Source of the DNA: an uncultured Lachnospiraceae bacterium
GTDB taxonomy: Bacteria > Bacillota > Clostridia > Lachnospirales > Lachnospiraceae
NCBI GenBank assembly: GCA_947177925.1
Contig: CAMWWJ010000062.1
Location: 1-12,798, forward strand
DNA length: 12,798 nucleotides
Direction of reading: 5' to 3'
Shown here piece after piece: positions 1-7,170 of this stretch (position 1 is the first letter of the stretch; the number at the start of each line of letters is the position of its first letter). The notes below the pieces were generated by a model. That model was given only the letters and a program-made list of their open reading frames with translations, searched no databases and was not told the DNA's origin. A program made the translations under genes and the position numbers.

Positions 1-53
1 ATAAAATAATATATAGTATGATAAGTGATAACAAAAGAAAAGGGGAGAAGCAT

Positions 54-524
54 ATGATGATTCTATCAAATGCAGCATCTATGGCGCAGCCGGTGCTTAT
101 ATGGCTTGTATTGCTTGTTGTGTTTATCGTAGTGGAGCTGGCTACATTAGGGTTGGCTACCATTTGGTTTGCAGGCGGTGCATTGATTGCGTCTTTGGCA
201 GCCATGCTGGGAGCGCCGATATTTGTCCAGGTTGTACTGTTTGTTCTTGTATCAGGCATATTGCTGGTTTTTACAAGACCGATTGCGGTTAAGTATTTCA
301 ATAAAGACAGAATAAAGACAAATGCGGAAAGTCTTGTAGGAATGCAGGCAATTGTCATCAGCGAAATTGATAATCTGCAGGGAGCCGGAAGGGTAACCAT
401 TAATGGGGTTGAATGGATGGGAAGGAATATAGACAAATCCAAAACCATACCGGTTGGTACGGTAGTTATCATTCGAGCAATTGATGGTGCAAAGCTTATT
501 GTAGAAGAAAGAAAAGAGGATTAG
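54..524 (+). CDS. NfeD-like membrane protein
   Basis: Short-form NfeD family protein of 156 residues. The N-terminal third is hydrophobic, with about two to three membrane segments (roughly residues 12-35 and 38-78 from this start). The C-terminal part (about 85-156) is a soluble, beta-rich segment that fits the OB-like NfeD C-terminal domain. NfeD proteins partner SPFH/stomatin proteins in membrane microdomains, and an SPFH gene follows only 4 nt downstream, which supports the call. An in-frame ATG exists at 18, but the AGGGGAG at 41-47 lies the right distance upstream of the ATG at 54, so 54 is preferred; a second ATG sits at 57. The gene starts close to the window edge, so any promoter is outside or in the first 40 bases. 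It is not a protease-type long NfeD. The family call is fairly sure; the exact cellular role is not. Confidence 0.85.
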   Translation: MMILSNAASMAQPVLIWLVLLVVFIVVELATLGLATIWFAGGALIASLAAMLGAPIFVQVVLFVLVSGILLVFTRPIAVKYFNKDRIKTNAESLVGMQAIVISEIDNLQGAGRVTINGVEWMGRNIDKSKTIPVGTVVIIRAIDGAKLIVEERKED

Positions 525-528
525 AAGA

Positions 529-1455
529 ATGGAATCAGTAGTAGCAGCAATTATATTGCTAATCATTATCATCTGTATTGTAGTATCTTGCATTAAGATC
601 GTGCCTCAGGCACATGCCTATGTAGTAGAACGTTTAGGAGCTTATCAGGGAACCTGGTCGGTAGGTCTGCATTTTAAAGTACCTTTTATCGACACAGTAG
701 CCAAAAAGGTTATATTAAAAGAGCAGGTAGTGGATTTTGCGCCACAGCCGGTTATTACCAAGGATAATGTAACCATGAGAATTGATACGGTAGTATTTTA
801 TCAGATTACAGACCCTAAGCTGTATGCTTACGGAGTGGAAAATCCAATCATGGCGATTGAAAATCTGACAGCTACCACACTTCGTAATATTATCGGTGAA
901 ATTGAGCTGGATCAGACATTGACTTCAAGGGAAATGATCAACTCCAAAATGAGCAGCACTTTGGATATTGCCACTGACCCATGGGGTATTAAGGTAAATC
1001 GTGTAGAGTTAAAGAATATCATTCCTCCTGCAGCCATTCAGGATGCCATGGAGAAGCAGATGAAGGCGGAACGTGAACGTCGTGAAGCAATTCTTCGCGC
1101 AGAAGGTGAAAAGAAATCTACCATTCTTGTAGCAGAAGGTAAAAAGGAATCCGCAATTCTGGAAGCAGAAGCTGAAAAGCAATCCGCAATCCTTCGTGCA
1201 GAAGCTCAAAAGGAAAAGATGATTCGTGAAGCAGAAGGTCAGGCAGAAGCAATCCTGAAAGTACAGCAGGCCAGCGCAGATGGTATCCGTATGCTGAAGG
1301 AGGCCGGAGCAGACGAAGCAGTGCTTCATTTAAAGAGTCTGGAATCCTTCGAAAAAGCGGCAAACGGAAATGCAACAAAGATTATTATTCCTTCTGAGAT
1401 TCAGTCTCTTGCAGGACTTGCAACCAGCATGAAAGAAGTAATGGCACAAAAGTAA
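529..1455 (+). CDS. SPFH/stomatin-prohibitin family protein
   Basis: Membrane-anchored SPFH (band 7) protein of 308 residues. Residues 4-24 are one hydrophobic segment. The SPFH domain runs from about 25 to 175, with the typical GLHFKVPFID stretch near 46-55 and a conserved TLRNIIGEIELDQTLTSRE stretch near 117-134. Residues 180-245 are a long charged coiled coil made of six imperfect 11-residue repeats that start AE(R/G/A). The C-terminus carries a conserved hydrophobic patch (IIIPSEIQSLAGLATSM). Such proteins oligomerise in the membrane and are thought to organise membrane microdomains, usually with NfeD. The start is 4 nt after the nfeD-like stop, with AAGAGGA at 514-520 as ribosome site, so the two are one operon. 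The length matches bacterial stomatin-like proteins (QmcA/YbbK type). Confidence 0.92.
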   Translation: MESVVAAIILLIIIICIVVSCIKIVPQAHAYVVERLGAYQGTWSVGLHFKVPFIDTVAKKVILKEQVVDFAPQPVITKDNVTMRIDTVVFYQITDPKLYAYGVENPIMAIENLTATTLRNIIGEIELDQTLTSREMINSKMSSTLDIATDPWGIKVNRVELKNIIPPAAIQDAMEKQMKAERERREAILRAEGEKKSTILVAEGKKESAILEAEAEKQSAILRAEAQKEKMIREAEGQAEAILKVQQASADGIRMLKEAGADEAVLHLKSLESFEKAANGNATKIIIPSEIQSLAGLATSMKEVMAQK

Positions 1456-1465
1456 AAAGCATAAC

Positions 1466-1500
1466 AGGGCGATTCCTTCTTAGGGACCGCCCTTTATTAT
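1466..1500 (+). terminator. Rho-independent terminator after SPFH gene
   Basis: Arms AGGGCG (1466-1471) and CGCCCT (1488-1493) pair perfectly; an inner TCCT/AGGGA pairing extends the hairpin across a small bulge. It is followed by TTATTAT. It starts 10 nt after the SPFH stop and separates the NfeD-SPFH operon from argF. Confidence 0.65.
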
Positions 1501-1558
1501 GTTACATATAGAGTTATCAGTACATAAATAGAAAAAAGTAAAGGAGACGTGAGTTCAT

Positions 1559-2557
1559 ATGGCAGATATCAATTTAAAAGGAAGACATTTTTTAAAGCTT
1601 CTGGATTTTACTCCAGAGGAAATACTATATTTATTGGATTTGGCAGCAGAGCTGAAGGAAAAGAAGAAAAAGGGCATTCCGGTAGATACGCTGAGAGGAA
1701 AGAATGTTGCCCTGATTTTTGAGAAAACCAGTACAAGGACCCGTTGTTCCTTTGAGGTGGCTGCCCATGATCTGGGAATGGGAACAACCTATTTAGAACC
1801 AAACGGCTCACAGATAGGCAAGAAGGAAAGCATTGAAGACACGGCAAGAGTGCTTGGCAGAATGTATGAGGGCATTGAATATCGTGGATTTGAACAGGAA
1901 ATCGTGGAGGAGCTTGCAAGAAATGCGGGGGTTCCCGTATGGAACGGGCTTACCAACGAATTTCATCCAACCCAGATGCTGGCGGATATGTTGACCATCC
2001 GGGAGCATCTTGGAACATTAAAAGGAATCACTCTGGCTTATATGGGTGACGCAAGATATAATATGGGAAACTCCTATATGGTTGTGTGTGCAAAGCTTGG
2101 CATGAATTTTGTTGCCTGTGCGCCAAAGGCATATTTTCCGGATCAGGAACTGGTGGAACAGTGTGAAGCCATTGCCAAGGAAACAGGAGCAACCATTACT
2201 TTAACAGAAGATGCCATGGCGGGAACAAAGGATGCGGATGCGATCTGCACCGATGTCTGGGTGTCCATGGGAGAGCCGGATGAAGTATGGGAAAGCCGTA
2301 TTAAAGAATTAAAACCATATCAGGTCAATAAGAAGATTATGGAAAATGCAAAGGAAAATGCTATTTTCATGCACTGCCTCCCGGCCTTCCATGATTTGAA
2401 TACAAAAATCGGCAGGGAAATGGGAGAGAAATTCGGCATTACGGAAATGGAAGTGACGGATGAGGTATTTGAATCCGCCCAGTCCGTAGTATTTGACGAG
2501 GCCGAAAACAGAATGCATACCATTAAGGCTGTTATGGCGGCTACTTTGGGGGCATAG
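1559..2557 (+). CDS. argF: Ornithine carbamoyltransferase
   Basis: Transfers the carbamoyl group from carbamoyl phosphate to ornithine to give citrulline, in cytosolic arginine synthesis or, run backward, in arginine catabolism. The 332 residues match the family's usual length. Carbamoyl-phosphate motif STRTR is at 58-62, HPTQ at 136-139, DVWVSMGE near 232-239 (ornithine-specific SMG loop), and HCLP at 272-275 with the catalytic Cys. The SMG and HCLP motifs separate it from aspartate carbamoyltransferase. AAGGAG at 1541-1546 is the ribosome site, 12 nt from the ATG, which is a little long. No other arginine genes are visible, and I saw no convincing ArgR operator in the 1500-1558 leader, so anabolic versus catabolic use (argF versus arcB) cannot be settled here. 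birA begins 16 nt after the stop and may be cotranscribed. Confidence 0.95.
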   Translation: MADINLKGRHFLKLLDFTPEEILYLLDLAAELKEKKKKGIPVDTLRGKNVALIFEKTSTRTRCSFEVAAHDLGMGTTYLEPNGSQIGKKESIEDTARVLGRMYEGIEYRGFEQEIVEELARNAGVPVWNGLTNEFHPTQMLADMLTIREHLGTLKGITLAYMGDARYNMGNSYMVVCAKLGMNFVACAPKAYFPDQELVEQCEAIAKETGATITLTEDAMAGTKDADAICTDVWVSMGEPDEVWESRIKELKPYQVNKKIMENAKENAIFMHCLPAFHDLNTKIGREMGEKFGITEMEVTDEVFESAQSVVFDEAENRMHTIKAVMAATLGA

Positions 2558-2573
2558 AAAAGGAATCGGGGAT

Positions 2574-3554
2574 ATGAAAACAGAAATATTGAGCCTTTTA
2601 AGAGAACGGAAGAATTATGTGTCCGGGCAGGAGCTGTGCAATCATTTTGGGGTATCAAGAACTGCGGTCTGGAAGGTGATGAACCAGCTAAAGGATGAAG
2701 GCTACGAAATAGAAGCAGTAAAAAATAAAGGCTATAAGCTGTTGAATCAGCCGGATATTCTATCTGTCAATGAAATTGCAGGCAGGCTCAATACCAAATG
2801 GGCAGGCAGACAGCTTTACTGTCTGGAAGAGACCGGTTCAACCAATACAGATGCAAAGCGATTGATTGAAGAAGGTGCTTCCGACGGCACGCTGGTAGTT
2901 GCAGATAAACAAAACAGCGGAAAAGGAAGAAGAGGGCGTTCCTGGAGCTCACCAAAGGGAACATCCATTTATATGTCCATTGCCCTAAAGCCTTCTTACA
3001 ATCCGGACAAGGCTTCCATGGTGACTTTGATCATGGCGCTGGCAGTGGCAAAGGGAATCAGAGAGCAGACAGGACTTGCTGCATTTATCAAATGGCCCAA
3101 TGATGTTGTCGTAAATAAAAAAAAGGTCTGCGGCATTCTGACAGAAATGAATGCGGAGCCGGATTATATCCATTCGGTAGTGATTGGTACGGGAATCAAT
3201 GTGAACGAACAGGAATTTCCAGAGGAAATCAAAGAAACTGCCACATCCCTCTTTTTGGAAAAGGGAGAAAAGATTACAAGGGCACAACTGGTTGTCTCTG
3301 TAATGGAATATTTTGAACAGGATTATGAAAAATTCCTGGAGCGGGAGGATTTAAGCGGGCTTTTGGAGGAATATAACGAACTTTTAATTAACAGGGGCAA
3401 AAAAGTGAAGGTGTTGGATCCCAAGCAGGAATGGGAAGGAACTGCAGGAGGAATCAATGAAAAAGGTGAACTTTTAGTAGAGGATGAAAAGGGTCAGCTT
3501 GTAAAAGTATATGCCGGAGAAGTTTCCGTCAGGGGACTTTATGGCTATGTATAA
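2574..3554 (+). CDS. birA: Bifunctional biotin ligase / biotin operon repressor
   Basis: Activates biotin to biotinyl-AMP and attaches it to the lysine of biotin carboxyl carrier proteins; the N-terminal domain lets it also repress biotin genes. Of 326 residues, about 4-58 form a winged helix-turn-helix (VSGQELCNHFGVSRTAVWK near 16-34). The ligase domain follows, with ETGSTN at 86-91, the biotin/adenylate loop GKGRRGRSW at 117-125, KWPNDV at 173-178 and GTGINVN at 206-212. A small C-terminal SH3-like domain (about 275-326) completes the Group II architecture. The open frame extends upstream into argF to 2493, but the ATG at 2574 is preceded by AGGA (2561-2564) and its protein starts at the conserved winged-helix domain, so 2574 is chosen. 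A GTG-start gene follows 10 nt downstream. Confidence 0.94.
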   Translation: MKTEILSLLRERKNYVSGQELCNHFGVSRTAVWKVMNQLKDEGYEIEAVKNKGYKLLNQPDILSVNEIAGRLNTKWAGRQLYCLEETGSTNTDAKRLIEEGASDGTLVVADKQNSGKGRRGRSWSSPKGTSIYMSIALKPSYNPDKASMVTLIMALAVAKGIREQTGLAAFIKWPNDVVVNKKKVCGILTEMNAEPDYIHSVVIGTGINVNEQEFPEEIKETATSLFLEKGEKITRAQLVVSVMEYFEQDYEKFLEREDLSGLLEEYNELLINRGKKVKVLDPKQEWEGTAGGINEKGELLVEDEKGQLVKVYAGEVSVRGLYGYV

Positions 3555-3564
3555 GGAGTAAAAC

Positions 3565-3930
3565 GTGGAAGAGAACAGAGTGGTGCTCTGCGGAGCCAAT
3601 GCTTATGAAAAGAAATATTATTTTAATGAGACCTTTAACAGTCTTCCGGAATCCATAAAGGAGGAGCTGCATATTATTGCGGTTTTGTTTACGGAGGAGG
3701 TAGGAGGCGTTTTTACCGTTGTTTTTGAGGAGGACGGAAACATTTCCTTAGAAACCGATGCAGCAGAAGAGGATATTTTGTATGATGAAATCAGCAGTGG
3801 GCTTCTGATTGGGGAAATCAAGCGGAAAAGACAGGAATTATTTGAGTCATTAAGCTTATACTATAAAGTGTTCATTTTGAAGGAAGATGTTGGGAGCCTG
3901 CTTGAAGAAGAGGGAACGTCGGAGGAATAG
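3565..3930 (+). CDS. Conserved small protein, DUF6145-like
   Basis: A 121-residue acidic, cytosolic protein of unknown function. From memory it resembles the DUF6145 family of Lachnospiraceae, usually near birA; this was not checked against a database. The start is a GTG at 3565, supported by AAGGAG at 3553-3558 that overlaps the birA stop region. The N-terminus VVLCGANAYEKKYYFN is followed by alternating strands and helices (VGGVFTVVFEEDGNISLETD near 46-65) and a C-terminal helix pair near 78-112. There is no signal peptide, membrane segment or metal-binding cluster. It sits 10 nt after birA and 41 nt before coaX, so it is probably cotranscribed with both. Its position between a biotin ligase and a coenzyme A enzyme is suggestive, but no function follows from that. 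Confidence 0.8.
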   Translation: MEENRVVLCGANAYEKKYYFNETFNSLPESIKEELHIIAVLFTEEVGGVFTVVFEEDGNISLETDAAEEDILYDEISSGLLIGEIKRKRQELFESLSLYYKVFILKEDVGSLLEEEGTSEE

Positions 3931-3971
3931 CAAAAGCCGGATCAGGATAGGAAACCATAGGAGGAAGAAAC

Positions 3972-4745
3972 ATGATTTTAGTCATTGATGTAGGAAATAC
4001 GAATATTACATGCGGAGCATATGATGGGGAAAAGCTGCTTACCACCTTTCGGATTACAACCAAAATTCCAAGAACTTCTGATGAATACGGAATGATGCTT
4101 ACGGATCTTTTGCGAATGAACGGCATTGAAAGGGAACAGGTGGAAGGAGCCATTATTGCTAGCGTAGTTCCTAACGTGATGCATGCATTGGTGGGTGCAT
4201 GTGTCCGCTATATCGGCAGCAATCCTATCGTAGTGGGTCCTGGAACAAAAACAGGCATTAAGGTTACTACGGACAATCCAAGGGAAATTGGAGCGGACCG
4301 GATCGTGGATGTGGTAGCTGCTTATGCAAAATACGGCGGACCTGCACTTGTAATAGACTTTGGCACTGCCACGACCTATGATTTGGTTACGGCAGACGGC
4401 TGCTTTGGAGTGGGAATTACCGCTCCGGGCATTGGCATTTCGGCAAGGGCCCTTTGGGAAGAAACCGCAAAGCTTCCCAAAATTGAAATCCGCAAGCCTG
4501 CCAGTATTCTAGCAAAGGAAACCGTTACAAGTATGCAGGCGGGGCTGGTATATGGACAGATTGGGCAGACGGAGTATATCATTCATCAGGTAAAGAAGGA
4601 AAGCGGACTTACTGATTTAAAGGTAATTGCTACCGGAGGACTTGGAAGGATTATTGCGGATGAAACGGATGCCATAGACATTTATGATAAGACTTTGACC
4701 TTGGACGGCCTTCGTATTATCTATGAAAAAAATGTGGGCAAATAG
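3972..4745 (+). CDS. coaX: Type III pantothenate kinase
   Basis: Phosphorylates pantothenate in the first step of coenzyme A synthesis; type III enzymes need a monovalent cation and resist CoA feedback. The 257 residues match the family. ATP-binding DVGNTN is at 6-11, the pantothenate-site GADR at 107-110, VIDFGTATT at 128-136 and the TGGLG adenosine loop at 221-225; these ASKHA-fold motifs are diagnostic. A strong AGGAGGAA at about 3959-3966 precedes the ATG. No other kinase class fits. The dus gene begins 34 nt after the stop. Confidence 0.95.
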   Translation: MILVIDVGNTNITCGAYDGEKLLTTFRITTKIPRTSDEYGMMLTDLLRMNGIEREQVEGAIIASVVPNVMHALVGACVRYIGSNPIVVGPGTKTGIKVTTDNPREIGADRIVDVVAAYAKYGGPALVIDFGTATTYDLVTADGCFGVGITAPGIGISARALWEETAKLPKIEIRKPASILAKETVTSMQAGLVYGQIGQTEYIIHQVKKESGLTDLKVIATGGLGRIIADETDAIDIYDKTLTLDGLRIIYEKNVGK

Positions 4746-4779
4746 CAATAACAAATCAGATAAAACTATGGAGAGTCAT

Positions 4780-5751
4780 ATGAAGACACTTACAATCGGC
4801 AATGTAACTTTGGAGAATCCGGTTATATTAGCGCCTATGGCAGGGGTATGCGACCTGCCATTTCGTTTGCTCTGTAAGGAACAGGGGGCAGGGCTTTTGT
4901 GTATGGAAATGGTAAGTGCAAAAGCCATTTATTATAAAAATAAGAATACAGAAGAGCTGATGCAGATTCATCCTAAGGAGCTGCCCGTTTCTTTGCAGCT
5001 TTTTGGGTCAGAACCGGAGCTTATGAGTGAGATGGCAAAAAGGATTGAAGAAAGGCCTTTTTCTATATTGGATATCAACATGGGCTGCCCTGTGCCAAAG
5101 GTGGTGAACAACGGGGAAGGCTCAGCGCTTATGAAGGATGAGAAGCTGGCTGCAAAAATCGTGGAAAAAACCGCAAAGGCAATCAAAAAACCGGTAACGG
5201 TAAAAATAAGAAAAGGCTTTTGTGATGAGCAGATCAATGCAGTGGAGCTGGCAAAGAGACTGGAACAGGCGGGAGCAGCCGCTATAGCAGTTCATGGGAG
5301 AACAAGGGAACAATATTATTCGGGAAAAGCGGATTGGGACATCATCAGGCAGGTAAAAGAGGCAGTGTCCATTCCGGTTATCGGAAACGGGGATATTGTA
5401 GATGGTAAAAGCGCTGAGGAAATCATGAAACAAACCGGCTGTGACGGCATTATGATAGGAAGGGCTGCAAGGGGAAATCCTTTTTTGTTCAGACAGATTT
5501 TAGAATATCTGGAAACGGGAAAGGAGCCGGAAAAGCCATCTTTGCAGGAAATCAAAGAAACCATTCTGCGTCATGCAAAGCTGCAGCTGACCTATAAGGG
5601 CGAATACACAGCAATCCGGGAAATGCGAAAGCATGTGGCATGGTATACTACCGGGCTTCCCCATTCTGCAGAGCTTAGAAGAAGAGTCAATGAGATGGAA
5701 ACGATGGATCAGTTAAGAGACAGCATAGAGCAGTTGTTTTTGGAGAAGTAA
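4780..5751 (+). CDS. dusB: tRNA-dihydrouridine synthase (DusB type)
   Basis: FMN-dependent reduction of uridine to dihydrouridine in tRNA D-loops. The 323-residue protein has the TIM-barrel FMN motif LAPMAGVCDLPFR near 17-29, the catalytic cysteine in INMGCPVPKV (Cys at 103), VHGRTREQYYSGKADW near 171-186, GNGD at 202-205 and GIMIGRAARGNP near 223-234, then the C-terminal helical tRNA-binding domain. The open frame extends upstream to 4723 inside coaX, and an ATG exists at 4768, but GGAG at 4770-4773 favours the ATG at 4780, where family homology begins. Dus subfamily assignment (DusB rather than another Firmicute Dus) is less sure than the enzyme class. Confidence 0.93.
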   Translation: MKTLTIGNVTLENPVILAPMAGVCDLPFRLLCKEQGAGLLCMEMVSAKAIYYKNKNTEELMQIHPKELPVSLQLFGSEPELMSEMAKRIEERPFSILDINMGCPVPKVVNNGEGSALMKDEKLAAKIVEKTAKAIKKPVTVKIRKGFCDEQINAVELAKRLEQAGAAAIAVHGRTREQYYSGKADWDIIRQVKEAVSIPVIGNGDIVDGKSAEEIMKQTGCDGIMIGRAARGNPFLFRQILEYLETGKEPEKPSLQEIKETILRHAKLQLTYKGEYTAIREMRKHVAWYTTGLPHSAELRRRVNEMETMDQLRDSIEQLFLEK

Positions 5752-5791
5752 GAGCATATACTGTTAGGAAAACAAAAAAAGCAGGAATGTT

Positions 5792-6613
5792 ATGAATAAA
5801 GCTCCGTCATATTTTAGGATACCGGGAGAAAAGAGGCAGCTAAATGGGAAAGAGCTGTTTTCTTTTTTAAGGGAAAAGGTGCAGCCGGAAGAAGTGATTG
5901 TCTGCGGAGAACCTATGGCTTTTTTAAAGCTTCCGGAATTTATTTCCGTAAAGCCCAAAGGATTATGGGAGGGAATGAAAAATAAGCTGTATCGGATGCT
6001 GCTGAACAGAAAAATGGAAAAGCTGCTGGCAGTTACTACAGAAGAGTTTCCTTTAGCCGTTTTGGAGGCATGTCTGGCAGAATTTTTAAAAAAGGAATGC
6101 GCTTTCCGTAGGGCAACGAAAGTGTTGATAGCGGATAAAAGCCGTGTGGATTTTAAGGAACTGCTGATGCCTTATTGCAGTAGTCTGAATTATCTGGAAT
6201 TTTTGGTGGATGACAGCGAAGCCTATGAATATCTGGCAGAGGAAATGTATGAGGAAAGCGGGCTTACCGTTACCTTTACTGTTTCACAGGAGGAGAGCAG
6301 GACTACGGTTTGGGAGGATGAGGCAGCAGGCAAAGAAAGAGCCGGAAGTCTGGAAAAAAATCAGGAAGAAAGTGAAACGGGGAAAAATAGCAGGGCGCAG
6401 GTCTGGTCAAGAGAAATGGGGGAAAGATATCATATTGTAGTTGATATTAGAAATGATCTTCAGATTCCTGCCGAATATCTGGCAGAGGGCTGTGTTTATT
6501 TCGATGCTCTATCGGATGGGGTGAAGGAAAAATACCTGAGAAGAGAAGGAAAGGGAATAACTTACATATCCCCCGGGATATACCTTGACAGAGCCTTAAA
6601 AAGTACGGTATAA
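5792..6613 (+). CDS. Hypothetical protein between dusB and greA
   Basis: I do not recognise this 273-residue protein. AGGA at 5783-5786 precedes the ATG. It has no signal peptide or membrane segment. Two alternating strand/helix parts can be seen. The first has short hydrophobic strands (EEVIVCGEP near 33-41, TKVLIAD near 109-115, LNYLEFLVDD near 132-141). The second includes YHIVVDIR near 213-220 and GCVYFDAL near 233-240. They are joined by a charged, Glu/Lys/Ser-rich and probably disordered stretch near 166-210. The pattern could be a degenerate Rossmann-like fold, but no nucleotide-binding glycine motif is seen. Its last codons carry the greA promoter: the stop TAA (6611-6613) lies inside the TATAAT box. 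Codon use resembles its neighbours, so it looks like resident rather than acquired DNA. Confidence 0.75.
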   Translation: MNKAPSYFRIPGEKRQLNGKELFSFLREKVQPEEVIVCGEPMAFLKLPEFISVKPKGLWEGMKNKLYRMLLNRKMEKLLAVTTEEFPLAVLEACLAEFLKKECAFRRATKVLIADKSRVDFKELLMPYCSSLNYLEFLVDDSEAYEYLAEEMYEESGLTVTFTVSQEESRTTVWEDEAAGKERAGSLEKNQEESETGKNSRAQVWSREMGERYHIVVDIRNDLQIPAEYLAEGCVYFDALSDGVKEKYLRREGKGITYISPGIYLDRALKSTV

Positions 6614-6614
6614 T
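6585..6614 (+). promoter_or_regulatory. Sigma-A type promoter for greA-lysS
   Basis: TTGACA at 6585-6590, an 18-nt spacer, and TATAAT at 6609-6614 match both sigma-A consensus hexamers exactly. The promoter lies within the last codons of the upstream unknown gene, and its -10 box contains that gene's TAA stop. Transcription would begin near 6621, giving greA a leader of about 40 nt. Confidence 0.85.
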
Positions 6615-6663
6615 AATGCGGTTATAAGGGTATTTCGCATAAATTGCAGAAAGGTGAATGAAA

Positions 6664-7146
6664 ATGGAAGAAAAGAAAAATATATTAACCTATGAAGGTC
6701 TGAAAAAATATGAAGATGAGCTGCATGATTTAAAGGTGTACAAAAGAAAAGAAGTAGCCCAGAAGATAAAGGAAGCAAGAGAACAGGGAGACTTATCTGA
6801 AAATGCGGAATACGATGCAGCAAAGGATGAGCAGCGGGATATTGAAGCAAGAATTGAAGAACTGGAAAAAATCCTGAAAAATGCGGAAGTCGTAGTAGAA
6901 GATGAAGTGGATCTTGATAAGATTAACATCGGGTGTAAGGTTCGCATCAAGGATTTGGAGTTAAAGGAAGAAATGACCTTTAAGATTGTAGGTTCCACCG
7001 AGGCAAACAGCTTAAAAGGCAAGATATCCAATGAATCCCCTCTTGGAAAGGCTCTGATTGGAGCAAAAGAAGGAGATACCGTAAAAGCGGAGACACCGGT
7101 TGGCATCATTAAATATAAAGTGTTGGAAATCCAGCGCTCTAATTAA
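6664..7146 (+). CDS. greA: Transcription elongation factor GreA
   Basis: Binds the secondary channel of RNA polymerase and stimulates cleavage of backtracked transcripts. The 160 residues match the family. The N-terminal antiparallel coiled coil (about 8-77) carries the conserved tip DLSENAEYDAAKDEQ (about 43-57), with the acidic residues Asp43 and Glu46 that support Mg in the polymerase active site. The C-terminal FKBP-like domain (about 80-160) has the typical SPLGKALIGAKEGDTV. An ATG at 6658 is in frame, but AGAAAGGTG at 6648-6656 would be too close to it and is well spaced from the ATG at 6664. lysS follows 24 nt after the stop. Confidence 0.95.
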   Translation: MEEKKNILTYEGLKKYEDELHDLKVYKRKEVAQKIKEAREQGDLSENAEYDAAKDEQRDIEARIEELEKILKNAEVVVEDEVDLDKINIGCKVRIKDLELKEEMTFKIVGSTEANSLKGKISNESPLGKALIGAKEGDTVKAETPVGIIKYKVLEIQRSN

Positions 7147-7170
7147 AATACGATAGAAAGAGTGGCAGGC

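Noticed and set aside
1009..1378. Two open minus-strand frames opposite the SPFH coiled coil
   Set aside because: They are antisense shadows created by the 33-bp periodic repeat of AE/ILR codons. They lack ribosome sites and read as Cys/Phe- or Leu-rich low-complexity protein.
1501..1558. ArgR operator or riboswitch upstream of argF
   Set aside because: The leader is AT-rich but I could not find a convincing ARG-box palindrome or a clear promoter in it.
6690..7109. 139-codon open minus-strand frame opposite greA
   Set aside because: Serine-rich antisense shadow of a charged coiled-coil gene, without a ribosome site or plausible domain; greA itself is certain.
7147..7170. T-box or other riboswitch upstream of lysS
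   Set aside because: The gap between greA and lysS is only 24 nt and holds no structure.
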